64,000 nt of DNA from Phyto melanocephala (GCA_941918925.1 OW799233.1:58309841-58373840); one strand, 5' to 3'. Shown: positions 11,040 to 23,176, numbered from the stretch's first letter. Notes: generated by a model from the letters alone, not told the origin. Translations and numbers: made by a program.

Positions 11040-14000
11040 AAAAAAAATGTAAAAAAATGTATGATTATTACAACTTTTGATAATGTTTTACTTACTTTTA
11101 ATGAATATTCTGATCGTTTTTATAGTAATGTTACCCTCCATACTTTAAATTTTAAAATTGTATTGCTAATTTATGTTCATTCCTATCTGCGTTGTTCTTT
11201 TTTTTTTGCAATAAATATTATTAAATATGGTATTGAATGATGAAAGGAATTTTGCTAGTTCCAACGACGCTACTTTTAACATGATTCGTATTTTGTGTAA
11301 GCAAAAATCTGGCATTAACATCTGTCATATAAATGCTCAGAGTTTAAACAATAAAATTGATGAATATCGGTATATCTTTGAGAACTCTTGTGTTGATGTA
11401 ATATGTGTGTCTGAGACATGGTTTGACGGAAGTATCCCTGATAGTATCTATGCACTATCTGGCTTTAAGATGTTTCGTTGTGACAGGCGTACGCATGGAG
11501 GAGGGGTGGCTATTTTTATTAAAAAGAGTATAACAAGCAAACTCATTTTCAAATCTCTACCTGGCGATAAGATCGAATACATATTTGTCGAAGTTTCGTC
11601 TACGGGAAGGAAGCTACTTATTGGATGCATTTATAGGCCCAATAGGAGAATTGACTTAGTTAATTTACATCAAGATCTTGAGAACATAACTGTAAATTAT
11701 GAAAACGTTGTTCTGTGTGGTGATTTCAACTCCAACGTGTTATGCGAGTCACAACTACTGGACGCAATGGAATCAATCGGTTTATTTTCTCCAAACATAC
11801 AAACACCTACGCATTTCACCACTACAAACCAATCACTTCTTGATTTGTTTTTTGTTAATCATAGAGATAAAGTTTTGCTCTATGATCAGATTTGTGCACC
11901 ATGTTTTTCAAAACACGATTTAATATTTCTATGTTTTGACTTTAGAACCAGGTATGTAAATGAAAATAACACATATTATGATTTTAAAAGAATGGATTAT
12001 AATATAATGATAAATGAGCTTGGAATAGTTGATTGGGATCGTATTTATTTTATGCCAGATGTTGATGACCAAGTTAAATTTCTGGAGGAAAAGCTTGTTG
12101 AAATTTTTGAAAAATCTGTGCCAGTAAAGACACTTAAGCAGAAAAGTACTACAAAGCCTTGGTTTAATGAGGAAATTAGAACTAAAATCAACCAACGTGA
12201 TTATGCGTACAAATGTTGGAAACGTTTTAAAACTGCAGAACTGCATGAGAATTTTTCTAAAGCCAGAAAGGAAGTAAATAAACTTATTAAATACAAGAAA
12301 TTTTCTTACTTTTCTAATTTATTTTCAACTGCTGTGGACTCAAAGAAAAACTGGAAGATTATTCGTGATATTGGTATTGGTAAATCAAGTAATGTACACC
12401 CTATGGAAGTGAATGTTGATTTACTAAATGAGAAATTTGTTGGAATTCCATGCGTAAACATTTCTCCAAACTATTACTCTTGTAATAACAGTTCAATATA
12501 TAATAGTTCAAGTCTAAAATTCTCCTTTCGATCTGTTTCTCAAAATGATACATTTATGGCTTGTCATAATGTTAAATCAAGTGCAATTGGCCCGGACAAA
12601 ATCCATCCAACATTTTTAAAACTCGTTCTACCTATCTTGCTTCCACAAATCACTCACATCTTTAACACAGTAATTACTAAAAGTATCTTTCCACAAAATT
12701 GGAAGTATGCCAAAATTGTTCCCATCCCTAAAAATAGTAATGAGTACCGCCCGATTGCTATCCTTTCATATTTATCTAAGGTTCTGGAAAGGCTCTTACA
12801 CGAACAAATGGTTGACTACTTACATGCAAATAATTTATTTACTGATGTACAATCTGGTTTTCGACCTAAACATAGTTGTGCTACTGCACTTCTCGAAGTG
12901 ACGGAGGAAATTCGTAGCTATATTGACAGTGGAAATGATGCCTTGTTAGTGCTTTTGGATCATACTAAAGCATTTGATATGGTTAATCACACTATGCTTC
13001 GTATTAAGTTGAATAAACTGTTATTTTTTGCCTCCTCTGCGACTGATCTTGTTTCATCATACCTAGAAAATCGATATCAGTATGTAAGCTCATGTAAGCC
13101 TGTAATCAAAGGTGTTCCCCAGGGGTCCATTTTAGGTCCTCTACTATTTACAATATATATAAATGATTTACCAAAACAGTTATCATATTGTAAGATTCAT
13201 ATGTACGCCGATGATGTCCAAATTTATATATGCTGCGACATGATAGAATCGATGATTGTATTGTAAAATTGAATTATGATTTATCCAAAATTGAAGCTTG
13301 GGCTGTAGCAAATGGTCTTTGTCTGAATCCTGTTAAGTCTAAGTGCCTTGTAGTTTCTAGACGAGCTACACAAATAAGTATTGAACCCAATATCACTTTG
13401 AACTCGCAAAAAATTGAAATTGTTAAGAAAACGAAAAATCTTGGAATTATTTTTAACTCTTCACTTACATGGTCTGATCATATTAACACTGCTGCAGGGA
13501 GAGTATTTGCAATGCTTCGTTCACTTTGGGCCACTAAACACTCGACTCCGATAAACACGCGCATGCTTTTCGTACCTAATACCGGTTCTACTTTATGGCA
13601 GTGAAGTTTTTGCAAGTTGTGACCAGAAAAGCACTAGAAAATTGACTTCTACATATAATGCAATTCTTAGATATGTCTTCAATTTGGGACGTTTTTCTCA
13701 TATTGCACCCTATGAGACTAAACTTTATGGCGTACGTTTTGGTGTTCTGTTAAATATTCGATCTCTTGTTCTCTTACATTAAATTATTTATACTGGAGTG
13801 CCGTCGTATTTGTTTAAACGTCTCTCTTTTACGCAGTCCAGAAGAAATTACAACCTCGTTCAAATAAGATTTAGGAGGCTTATATCTGAATGGCAGTTTT
13901 TTGTCCATACCATTCGTCTATGGAACTCAATACCATCGTCTATACAATTCGTTAGTAATACAACGCAGTTTAGGAAATGTATTTTTAATTTTTATTGTCA

Positions 14001-14244
14001 TAATTGAAAATCTGTAAACTCTTTTTTTTAAAACGTTTTTAGATGTATTTATATTTGTTATTGTTTTGCTCCTTTCCCTTTTTATTATATTTATAATTGT
14101 TTGTATTTAATGTTATAATTTTTTATTGTATGACCTATTTAAAACTAAATCAAATTGTTTTTCCTGTACTATAATTATAAGACTCAAAGTTTTGTTGTAT
14201 AGGAATACCAATATATAAATAAAATAAATAAATAAAATAAATAA
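11040..14244 (+). mobile_element. Jockey/CR1-like non-LTR element J-A, unit 2
   Basis: Tandem-duplication copy of 2163-5357, identical in structure. It differs by the 10-bp repeat at the 5' junction (11041-11050) and one coding substitution at 11548. The AAATA tail lies at about 14213-14244. Confidence 0.85.
11227..14007 (+). pseudogene. J-A ORF2: endonuclease and reverse transcriptase, unit 2
   Basis: Copy of the gene at 2340-5120, with the same frameshift beyond YADD (679-codon frame ending at 13266) and the same later breaks. The only coding change I found is at 11548 (C to T), which turns ILKSL into IFKSL in the endonuclease domain. Shared damage dates the frameshift before the tandem duplication. 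Confidence 0.85.
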
Positions 14245-14982
14245 ACTCCCGCGATGGCACCATTTCCTCCAGCAACTGGAAATTGGTTGTCATGGCTCTC
14301 AATGGGGTGTTTGAAAGTTGTTCGGGACAACCCGGGACCACCACCCCAGTGCGAAGATGCTGGCTGGTACCAAGGCCACATCAAACTGATAGCCTGTACA
14401 GACGAGCGTCCAGCGCAGATGTACAAAGCCGCCATAGAGTCCCTATGAAGTATGGTCTGGCGCGAAGCTCGAGGTAATACCTCCCACCGATGTTCCACAA
14501 AGGCCGAGGTCTATTGCCAAGATTCCCGCAATACCATCCGAACCAAAGGATATTCTGGAGATTATGCTGGTCAGTAATCCTCAGCTACCCACAAAGGACT
14601 GGAAAATAGCCAAGATTACTGAAGCTGTAGAAGGCTCCAGGAAGGCCACTGTTATTATAAACAGTGACTCCCTTTCTCCACTTCAAAAGACTCAGGGAAA
14701 GATATACTATGGTTTTGGTACTATCTTTCACCGGGTCTATAAGGGTGACGACAAGGAGAAGCCTCAAGCTCCGGAGAGTAAGGACTCTTCTAATGATCTC
14801 TCCATGAGCTGTGACGATGAATCTGCTCTTTCATCGGACATTGATGACACCCAATCGGTCTCAGGACTAGTGGGGGAATTCTTTGGTAAGATGGATGTGG
14901 CAGAAGATGAAGACTCCCTTCTAGAATCTGACGATGGTTCAGAGGACGCCGATGTCACAGTCGTCCACAGCGACCAGCTACA

Positions 14983-17900
14983 TTGAAGGTTACTCAAATT
15001 AACCTTCACCACTCAAAAGCGGTGTCAGCTGCCCTACTCCTCCGACTGTCTTCAGGCACGGAGGATCTTATATGTGTCCAAGAACCTTTGTTGTACAAAG
15101 ACAGGGTTTGCGGGCTAAACAAGGATGGCTACTACATTCTGTATGCAGCCGGACCAGATCTTGCATTATGGCCAAAAACAATCTTAAAGCTTTTGTTCTA
15201 TCCGACTTCAGTGATAAGGACACCTGTACTATAGCCATCGAGAACAAGAGGCGAATAGTCTGGCTAATAAGCTGTTACATGGCGAACGATCATGGAGGGG
15301 ACCCACCTAACTCCATCACTAGGAAGGCAATGTCTTGCGCGAACGAAAGGAACATCCCTCTCATAATCTGCGCGGATGCCAACGCGCACCATACCGTCTG
15401 GGGTAGCTCGGATACCAACCAAAGGGCTTAGTCACTCCTCGAATTTATAATTGAAAATAAACTAACAGTAGTTAATAAGGGTCATGAACCCACCTTTGTA
15501 GTTACTAACAGAAGGGAGGTTTTGGATGTTACTCTTATTAGCGATAGGTATGTGAATTTGATAGGAAATTGGAGGGTGTCAAAGGACTGCTCTTTTCCCG
15601 ATCACCTATATATTGATTTCGATTTATTTTTCGAAGTGGATTCTCAGAGTCATTTCTTGAATAGTAGAAGGACAAATTGGTCTGTTTATGCTAAGGTGCT
15701 GGACTCCGTAACTGAGTTCTTGAGTAATGTAATGGCTGAGGCAACCGATAACTCCTGTAGGAGAACTACTAGGAAAGGTAAGGCCAAGCCCACTTGGTAG
15801 AATGCTGAAATTGCGGAAAAGCGCAAGTAATGCAGGAAACTATTTAATGAGGCTAAAAGAGTTTAAAAACCTTATCAGAAGAGCCAAGACAACTCGGCTA
15901 CGAAAGATTCTATCATCGAATCCAACAATACCATCATACATACAGAGGGCGGATGGTTCGTGGACCACCAGCAGCAAGGAAACGCTGGAGGTACTCATGG
16001 AGACACATTTCCCGGGCTGTCTAGAGCAGGACACTCCTCATGCTGCTGACCATACGGATGCATATGACATATCGAATCTACCGATCACTGAGCATCGCAT
16101 AAGATGGGCAGTTGGAAGTTTCCATACCTTCAAGTCTCCAGGTCCTAATGGCGTAATTACAGCAGATCTACAGGAGAACATCGATATTTTAATGCCATGG
16201 CTTCTGGTGATATTCAGGGCATGCTTGCATTTATCCTATGTCCCATCGAGGTGGACATCCTATAAGATTATTTTCATTTCCCTTGGAATAAGGCCTCGCA
16301 TACAAGGGCCGGAGACTTCAGGCCAATAAGTTTCTCCTTCTTTCTGCTTAAGACTCTGGAAAGGATTATTGATATTTATATCAGATCGTCTCTAGGACCA
16401 GATGCTCTATCGGGGGCACAGCATGTCTATACGAAGGGCAAATCTACGGAAACAGCGCTACACGCGCTGGTTGGCCATATTGAAAAATCTCTGAACTACA
16501 GGGACTGCACCTTGGTCGCCTACCGCAAGGTGGCGTACTTTCTCCACTAATATGGAACATCAACATTAATATCCTGCTTAGGGCCATGGAGAATACATCC
16601 TGCATGACTGTTGCTTATGCGGATGATGTGGCTGTAGCAGCTACAGGCAAAGATCCTGGACTGCTCTCGGAGCCTGCGCTGACGTTAATACTAAGATGGA
16701 GCCAGGGATGTGGGCTGGGAGTCAATCCTGCCAAAACGGAACTGGTACTGTTCACAAGGAGTGTTAAAATACCGACCTTTGCTACGCCTAGGATAGATAG
16801 AGTGGCACTAGCTCTATCCGATAATGCCAAATATTTGGGTCTCGTATTGGACAGCAAACTAAACTGAAACCTGAACACAAAGTCCAGGACCACTAAGGCG
16901 GCAACTGTATTATACTGCTGCAAGAGGCCAATTGGTCTTAATTGGGATATTAACCCCAGGAACTTATACTGGCTATACGATTCTGTCGTCAGACCAATTC
17001 TTTATTACGGGGCGGCAGTCTGGTGGGTGGCGCTGGAGAAGAGAACCCACCAGGACAGATTAGAACGTATTATGAGAATAGCTGCGATTATGATAACAGG
17101 TGCTCTTAGGACCACACCATCTAAGGCACTGTTCACTATTTTGAACTGGTAACCACAGACATCCTGGCTAAGCGAATGGCTGCGGACACCGCGCTGCGGC
17201 TGAATGCCACAAGGGCATAGAAGTATGTGAATTATGGACAAGCAAGAATTTTGGGTATGATCAATATTGCTTCTCCTATTGATTACAAGGTACCTGAACC
17301 AGCATTCGATCCGGGTTTCGTGATGAATATACCGGATAGATCTGAATACGACAACGGCCTCCAACCTCCGGAAAATGCCATCCAGATATTTACTGACGGA
17401 TCGAAATCCAATGCTGGAACTGGATGTGGTATCTTTTCGATCCAGTTGGGTTTGGAATCGTCCCTTAGGCTACCGGATTATTGTAGCGCGATACAGGCCG
17501 AATTAATGGCTATTAGGACAGCCGCGGAACAGATTCAGTATAGTGAAATATCTGGCAGGGATATTTATTTATATATTTACTGACAGCAAGGCGGCTATTA
17601 GGTCCCTTGAGAGTGTGTACAGCACATCAAAAATTGCCCACGAATGCCGGGTGCCTCTTGAGGACATGGGGATATTGATGATAATAATAAAGCTGATGCA
17701 TTTGCAAAAGCCGGTACTACCTTAGATTCGGTTGAATCCAGTTGTGCTTTGGGTATTCCCTTATCGAAGGGTAAGCAGCTAATCTCGCATCGATTATATT
17801 TGGATGCCAAGGAAAGATGGGTGAGAGAACCCACTTGTTTGGAAACCAGAAAGATCTGGCCTGAAATGGATGTGCATAGGACGCAATATGCGAATCCACC

Positions 17901-18185
17901 TTAGGAACCTCATAGAGGTCATTACCGGACACTGGCCTATAGGTACACATGCGAAAAGGCCAAATATCCCTTACAACGACTTATGTAGAAGTTTCGATAA
18001 CGAGGAAGAGGAGGAGACGACTGAACATCTTCTCTGCAATTGTCCTGCATTCGGGGACCTGAGACGCCAGATTCTAGGTCAGCGAATACTTGTAAGTAAA
18101 ACTTGTCTTTCCGCAGTTGATCTGGGAAAGATCCACACCTTCGTGAACAGGACAGGATGGCTGAGGAACGATGGTCTGAGGACAT
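14983..18185 (+). pseudogene. LOA family A ORF2, unit 2
   Basis: Duplicate of 6096-9298 with the same stops, shifts and RT deletion. Private differences: 15597 C (FPDHLYI where unit 1 keeps the expected SDH), 16339 T (SFFLLK for SSFLLK), 16425 G (QHVYTKG for QHFYTKG) and 16530 G (PQGG kept, where unit 1 has PQDG). Conserved residues have thus been lost in different places in each unit. Confidence 0.8.
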
Positions 18186-18306
18186 AGACGAACGGTCGAT
18201 GGTGCTACGGTATCACAACGGGACCCTCGGAGGACCCAAGTAAGCTATGCCTTCGGGCGGCTGCCGGATATAACCTAACCCAACCTAACCTAGATTTTTG
18301 TGTCCC

Positions 18307-18860
18307 GAAACAAATTTCCAAACATTTATCTGGTCCACCATAGAATAGTAAACAATTGGCCCGTGGTAAGAATAAAAAGAATAAATGCTATAATAAATTT
18401 AAACAATCTTCTGGATCCCATGTTGACTATCTCAGGTACTCTGTGAGTCGTGCTATATACACATCACTCAATAAATTATGTATATATAAAATGAAATATT
18501 ACTGTAAACGTTATTCAAAATCATTTTTTAAATTTGTTAATTCTAAGAAAAAAACTATTGAATATCCTTCTTCTATGAGATTTCAACAAGTTAATTCCAT
18601 CGACGACGCCATTATAAGCAACTTATTTGCCGTTTTTCTCTCAACGACTTATTTGGATTCAACTTATATGGACTCCGAAATTTACCGTTATAAATTAACA
18701 GCAAATCAGACGATATCTATTCCATTAATTGATATTTCTATAATCTCTATGGAATTAAAGAATCTTTAATTTTCATTCAATTTCGGCACTGATAAAATTC
18801 CTAGCAATATTTAATAAACTGTGCTGAAGCTATTGCTATTCCCTTAATCAGTGATGCCAA
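18307..18860 (+). pseudogene. Jockey-B linker and RT fingers, unit 2 right piece and beyond
   Basis: First repeats the piece at 9420-9815, then runs on past the duplicated unit (18703 onward) with ANQTISIPLIDISIISMELKNL, a stop, and in another frame GTDKIPSNI and NCAEAIAIPLIS. The last two blocks match the fingers of Jockey RTs (GPDxIP and the following helix). This continuation shows that the tandem duplication happened wholly inside Jockey-B. The element is lost after about 18860, where a 90-bp tandem repeat begins to overlap. Confidence 0.6.
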
Positions 18861-18995
18861 GTGAAGGGATTTTTCCGTTCTTTAAGGGATTTTTTTCAAA
18901 AATTTAAACTGTGCTGAAGCTATTGCTATTCCCTTAATCAGTGATGCCAAGTGAAGGGATTTTTCCGTTCTTTAAGGGATTTTTTTCAAAAATTT
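18816..18995. repeat. 90-bp direct tandem duplication
   Basis: Positions 18816-18905 and 18906-18995 are identical as read: each starts AAACTGTGCTGAAGC and ends CAAAAATTT. The copied piece joins the tail of the Jockey-B RT to a stretch of repeated AAGGGATTTTT motifs, so it arose after those two sequences came together. Confidence 0.95.
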
Positions 18996-19450
18996 CATGT
19001 AGGGAAAAAGGGAAAGATTTCTTAATTTTGTCGAAATGTAGGGATTTTTTTAATTGCAGATTTTTTCTTTTTAACAATTTAAAATTATTTATTTTCCAAT
19101 TGTTAACTTTAAAATAAATACATATATATACTTTTGTTTAAGTGTATAATTAGGAATTCTTAAATCTGGTAATACTTTTATAATATGACGTAAGTAAATA
19201 TGTGGCATCTTTTATAACAATGACTTGTTTGTATACATACAAGGTGGATTTAAAAGGTGGTCGTATAAAATCAGCTGATTTATTTTTTTTTTATTTGCAA
19301 GAGAATACAGTTGTCAAACGAATTCGCCTTGGGGTCAAACTTTGTTTATTTATTTACATATGTCTTAAACATTCTGCAATAAACGATTTTCAAATTAAAA
19401 TTAAAAAAAAAAAAGAATAATTAAATAAAAATTAGTAAACATTATATGCT
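18996..19450. other. AT-rich sequence, nothing recognised
   Basis: Contains poly-T runs and further AGGGATTTTTTT motifs up to about 19050, then low-complexity AT. No convincing coding frame, RNA gene or terminal repeat. Confidence 0.5.
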
Positions 19451-20283
19451 ATGTGTTTAAAAGTGTAAAAAAAAGCAGGGGGCAAAATGCAACCAAAATA
19501 AATGGAAAGCTGCATGTAAAACAACAGGTGCAGCGCATAGCTAAAACTAAGCCAATCGGTGAACAGCCAAGTATTGATGATTCGGATGATAATAAAAAAG
19601 AACAGAAAACAATAGCTAAGATGCGTCACTATGGTATGGGTGTTAATGTTGAACAATTACTCAATCAGAAAGTAACAATTGCCACATATCCGGTTGAAAA
19701 TACTATAAAAATGGTAAAAAGTGGACGTAAAAAAGTGGCTCTATACTTTGATTACAATGTTTTCAAGTTAAAGGAAAAAGTCACAAACATCATCAGGCAT
19801 TAATAGCTGCAATAATAATGATTTATATAAGATTCAAAATAATAGAAATGATGATATTTTAAACCCAGAGATGGAAGGCTATGATATTAGCACAGAAGCA
19901 TGTCGCAATACCTCATTTGCAAATTGTTCATTGTCAATTGTTTATCAATGAAGTCGTTTAGTACAACGGAATATAATAATGGTTCTTTTTCTTCGGAATT
20001 GGCTAGTTTAACAGCATCGCCAATACGTCTAAAAGCTCAACGTTTAAGGCAATACAAAAAGTTAGTAGAGGATTCAGTTATAATTGTACTTAGCAAAATA
20101 TTGACTATTTTAAAACTGCCGAAGAAATCTAATTTTGGAGGCCGAAATCAGAGGATAAAGAGAACGTATTGGAAAAACCAGAGAATTCGCCAGTTCTATC
20201 AAAGCAAACTGGTTCAACTAATAAGAACAAATTCAAAAATAAATTTAACATAAATACTTCGTGTAACAAATACAATTCTTTAA

Positions 20284-21139
20284 CGGCCCTTTTCACAAAG
20301 TGCGATTATAATTAAACATGAAATTTAAACGTAAGTTAGGCAGAATTGCATTTCACAAAGTACGGTTAGCATTTAACCGGCAGAGATTAATCAAAAAGTT
20401 TCTGTTAAATTTAACCGAACAAAATCTTTCGGCTAAAGGCTTTTATTAAAATTAAAATAAACAAGTAAGAGCACTATATTCGGCTGTGCCGAATCTTTTA
20501 TACCCACCACCAATTTGATGTTCTTATATAGCACAAAATTTATTATTTTGTTTTTAACAGTAATCGCTATGAAATAATATATTTATACTAAAATAGGTAT
20601 CACTTTCTTTGCATAACTTCGATATGCTAGTAAAATGTTTTCGTAAATTTAGTCTTTCAATGAAAGTGGACGTTAAAGTAGGCGTGTCAATAAAGTTTCT
20701 GCTAATAAATACAACTTAGATATTTCTATATAGTCAGTTCCGTTACAAACGGAATGACAAAATGAATATACCCCCACCATTTTTTTGGTGGCTGGTATAA
20801 TAAGAATATTATAATAAAATAAAATATAAAAATTTATAGTTACCAAGGAACTGTATGTAAAGTATTTTAAGTACCTATAAAAAATTTATTTTGTCTTTCA
20901 TCAAAAAACTGCTAAGAATTTTTGTATAATTTTTTTTGATTCTTTTCTTTCATTTCACGATTTTTCGTAAATAATAAAAACCAGTATTACCCTACTTTTT
21001 CTATAATGTTAGTAGTAAGTAACCGAAAGATGGTGAAACGCAAAACACTAACCGTATGTAAAATAGTTTCGATTAACGATATCGGCGGCTTGTTAATGTT
21101 CCTGTTAAATTAATATAATCACAGATTGTGAAAAGGGCC
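20284..21139. mobile_element. 856-bp MITE with TTAA target duplication
   Basis: TTAA at 20280-20283 and 21140-21143 flanks a unit whose left end CGGCCCTTTTCACAA matches the reverse complement of the right end (GGCCCTTTTCACAA). Subterminal segments also pair: GTACGGTTAG at about 20360 with its complement at about 21050. A TTAA duplication is the hallmark of piggyBac-type insertion, but the tips do not start with the usual CCC, so the superfamily is uncertain. No transposase is encoded. The middle (about 20480-20800) holds a separate dispersed repeat. Confidence 0.85.
20480..20803. repeat. Dispersed hairpin-ended repeat inside the MITE
   Basis: The left end reads ATTCGGCTGTGCCGAATC (a short palindrome) then TTTTATACCCACCACC. 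The right end reads ATACCCCCACCATTTTT then GGTGGCTGGTATA. The right arm is the reverse complement of the repeat starting at 63510, including the stretch coding for the TTTGTCATTCCGTTTG motif. Such a TATACCC/CCACC repeat is common in fly genomes; I do not know its class. Confidence 0.65.
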
Positions 21140-21487
21140 TTAAATAATACTTTTCATGCTGATTTAAATAATGATATGTCTAGTGATATCACCACCAACA
21201 GCAGCAGCAGTAATAATGAAAATAATTCGAAAAGATCAAACTTCTTAGATTGTTTTATAAAAACATATAATTGTGATACTCTAAATACAACTACGGAAAC
21301 TTCAGCTTCCGAAACTTCTTCCCAGGAACCAACAACATATGCTACTATTGCTAAAGCATCTAAAAATTCATCGAAATCTACTTCACCAAGAAAAGGGAAA
21401 GTAAATTCACCATATAATGTTATAGCAGATTTTCAACCTTTCTATATAACACGACGGATGTATGCTCTTAAACGTTCTACTAAATAA

Positions 21488-23176
21488 TTGTTTCTTTCAT
21501 ATAATTTTAAAATTTTTTTCGTTATCAAAATATTATTGCTAACTAAAAGTCAGATTATGATATAAGAAAAAAACATTTTATTCAGAAGTTTGCATTATAA
21601 TTTTATTCGTTTTTTATTTTGCTTTTTGACTGGTTGTACATATGTAAATATGAAATAGAAATTGTGTTTTTAATTTAAATTATTATTTTAATAATTTGGC
21701 AATCCAAATAATAAAAATTAAACGCTAGAATTTTTTGTACGCATATCCTTTTAGCATCTGCCTGCAACTTTGTTTGCGTGGGCTTAAGAATTGAGTCTAT
21801 AAATAAAAAAAATATTTTGAGTTTATTAATTAAAAAAAACTAATAAACAACAAGTTATATATTATATTACATCTGTCCGCGAATTTGTGTGGTCCTTTAC
21901 ATAAAAAATTTTCTATGTGTTAATCAAATAACTGCAGCAAATTTCATTTTATTCCGTTTAGTCTTTTTTGTGTCTGATTAAAACATTCCAACTTTTAAAA
22001 ATAATCAGCAAAAACAGTTGGAAATTGGAAATGGCTGCCTTAATAAAAATTATCATAAATAATGTGCTTAAAAATGAATGCAACATTATGCGAAATATCT
22101 TAAACAAACAAAATCAACTCACGAAACATTGAATGCTTTTCACAAGATATGCATGTGGCCTTTGCACATATAGAATGCATCCCATTCTAGATGCAGTTTG
22201 TGAACATATTTATATAAACAAGTTATTTCCAACTGCTAATGTTAAAATTACACTGTGCAAGAAATTTACACTTTTTTTTCGTGACAAGCTAGGCACCTGG
22301 CGTTTTAGCATAATTCGGGTACGCTGAATTCAGTGGTGCCCGCGGTTTTCTAAGATTGGCTCTGGTTTTTGAGATATACCGTTAATTCGAAAATGGAGGA
22401 GGTGCACAACATATGTTCGCGTAACTCCAAAAGGCTTTAGCTTATTGAAAAAACTTAAAAAACCGAAATTCTGCAATAAAATTTCCTTTAAGAAAAGTAA
22501 AACTTTTTTCTAATATCCGCCGTTTTTTTAGAAACATAATTTTTTTTTTTTTTAAAAATTAATTTTTTTATCAAAATTTCGAAATTTTTGTTTTTTAATA
22601 ATTCATAAAAAATTTAAAAAATGCAGCTAGTCTTCTTTTTTGCAGACATATAAAAAACGAAGCTGATAACAAAACAAGCCATAAATCTTTAAAATCTGTT
22701 GGCAACTTTTGATTCTATTCACAAAAGTCGACAAGTTTTAGTTAATTTAAGAATTTCATAAAACGCAATATTTGTATGGGAGCCCCCCTAAGAAGTGAAG
22801 TTACCGATTAAAAAATTCTTAGAATTAAGAAATAAAGTCATAAATGCTTACATCTTTGTATTTTATTGTGCTTACAAAACCACACAAATCGGTATTTTAT
22901 TGTGCAGTCAAAACCGCACTAATCGGTCTTGTACAAAACTTATATAACACATTCTATTGTTATACCTGGAAAAGGTAGAAATATTATTCGTCCTGGTTTT
23001 TTTTACAAAACATGGTCATGAAGGTCTCGACAGGTACTTTGATTAAAACAATTACAGTATAAATAAGAGTTCCTCAACCCCTTCACTGTCATATGGAAAG
23101 TGCTTGCGAAAGTGATTAGTGAAGTTAAAAGCCTTTGACAGTCTTGAATCCAATCAGTTATATTGAAATATCTAAG
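21488..23176. other. AT-rich non-coding stretch
   Basis: No supportable gene. Short frames here (for example 22133-22327) have no recognisable composition. An imperfect direct repeat of about 38 bp lies at 22858-22935 (TTTTATTGTGC and AATCGGT occur twice). Poly-T and poly-A runs are frequent around 22530-22620. Confidence 0.5.

Larger units (their letters stand above)
10431..14986 (+). pseudogene. LOA family A ORF1 (Gag-like), split by J-A, unit 2
   Basis: Duplicate of the ORF1 at 1554-6099, with the same frameshifts and the same J-A insertion. Two differences matter. At 10914 a T replaces A, changing a Lys codon to Asn in the basic stretch (PKRQRS in unit 1, PNRQRS here). At 11041-11050 the 10-mer AAAAAAATGT is repeated at the J-A junction, which puts a stop directly after DRKKM. 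The right half (14245-14986) shows no difference that I could see. Confidence 0.75.
9946..18290 (+). mobile_element. LOA-type non-LTR retrotransposon, family A, unit 2 (interrupted by J-A)
   Basis: Duplicate of 1069-9403, created by the tandem duplication and not by a second retrotransposition: the flanks, target duplications (9930-9945 and 18291-18306) and nested J-A are all copied with it. Private changes relative to unit 1 include the 10-bp repeat at 11041-11050 and substitutions at 10914, 11548, 15597, 16339 and 16425. At 16530 this unit keeps the conserved PQGG codons of the RT, which unit 1 has lost. Confidence 0.85.
9824..18702 (+). repeat. Tandem duplication, unit 2 (8,879 bp)
   Basis: Second copy of 947-9815, in direct orientation. 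Its right end continues into unique Jockey-B sequence (YKLTANQTISIPL, from 18703), as expected of the ancestral arrangement. Unit 1's right end instead jumps back. Shared old lesions (frameshift next to YADD in J-A, internal deletion in LOA-A RT) show that the duplication came after both elements had decayed. A collapsed or duplicated assembly cannot be excluded from sequence alone, but mutations private to each unit argue for two real loci or alleles. Confidence 0.95.
19451..21487 (+). pseudogene. Unrecognised protein-coding remnant, split by a MITE
   Basis: I do not recognise this protein. Frame 19453-19803 (no ATG at its start) reads HVKQQVQRIAKTKPIGEQ, HYGMGVNVEQLLNQK and MVKSGRKKVALYFDYN. 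Other frames continue with DILNPEMEGYDISTEACRN and RLKAQRLRQYKKLVEDS, then KPENSPVLSKQTGS and TSCNKYNSL. After the MITE (20284-21139) the same frame resumes as NNTFHADLNNDMSSD, a Ser/Asn/Thr-rich stretch, TYATIAKASKNSS and ITRRMYALKRSTK, ending at 21487. The resumption across the TTAA duplication (Y N S L then N N T F) is direct evidence that this was one ORF. Several frameshifts make a pseudogene likely. It could be host-derived or captured by a transposon. Confidence 0.55.

Noticed and set aside
22133..22327. Cys/His-containing 64-codon frame
   Set aside because: No Kozak context, homopolymer-rich surroundings and no family resemblance.
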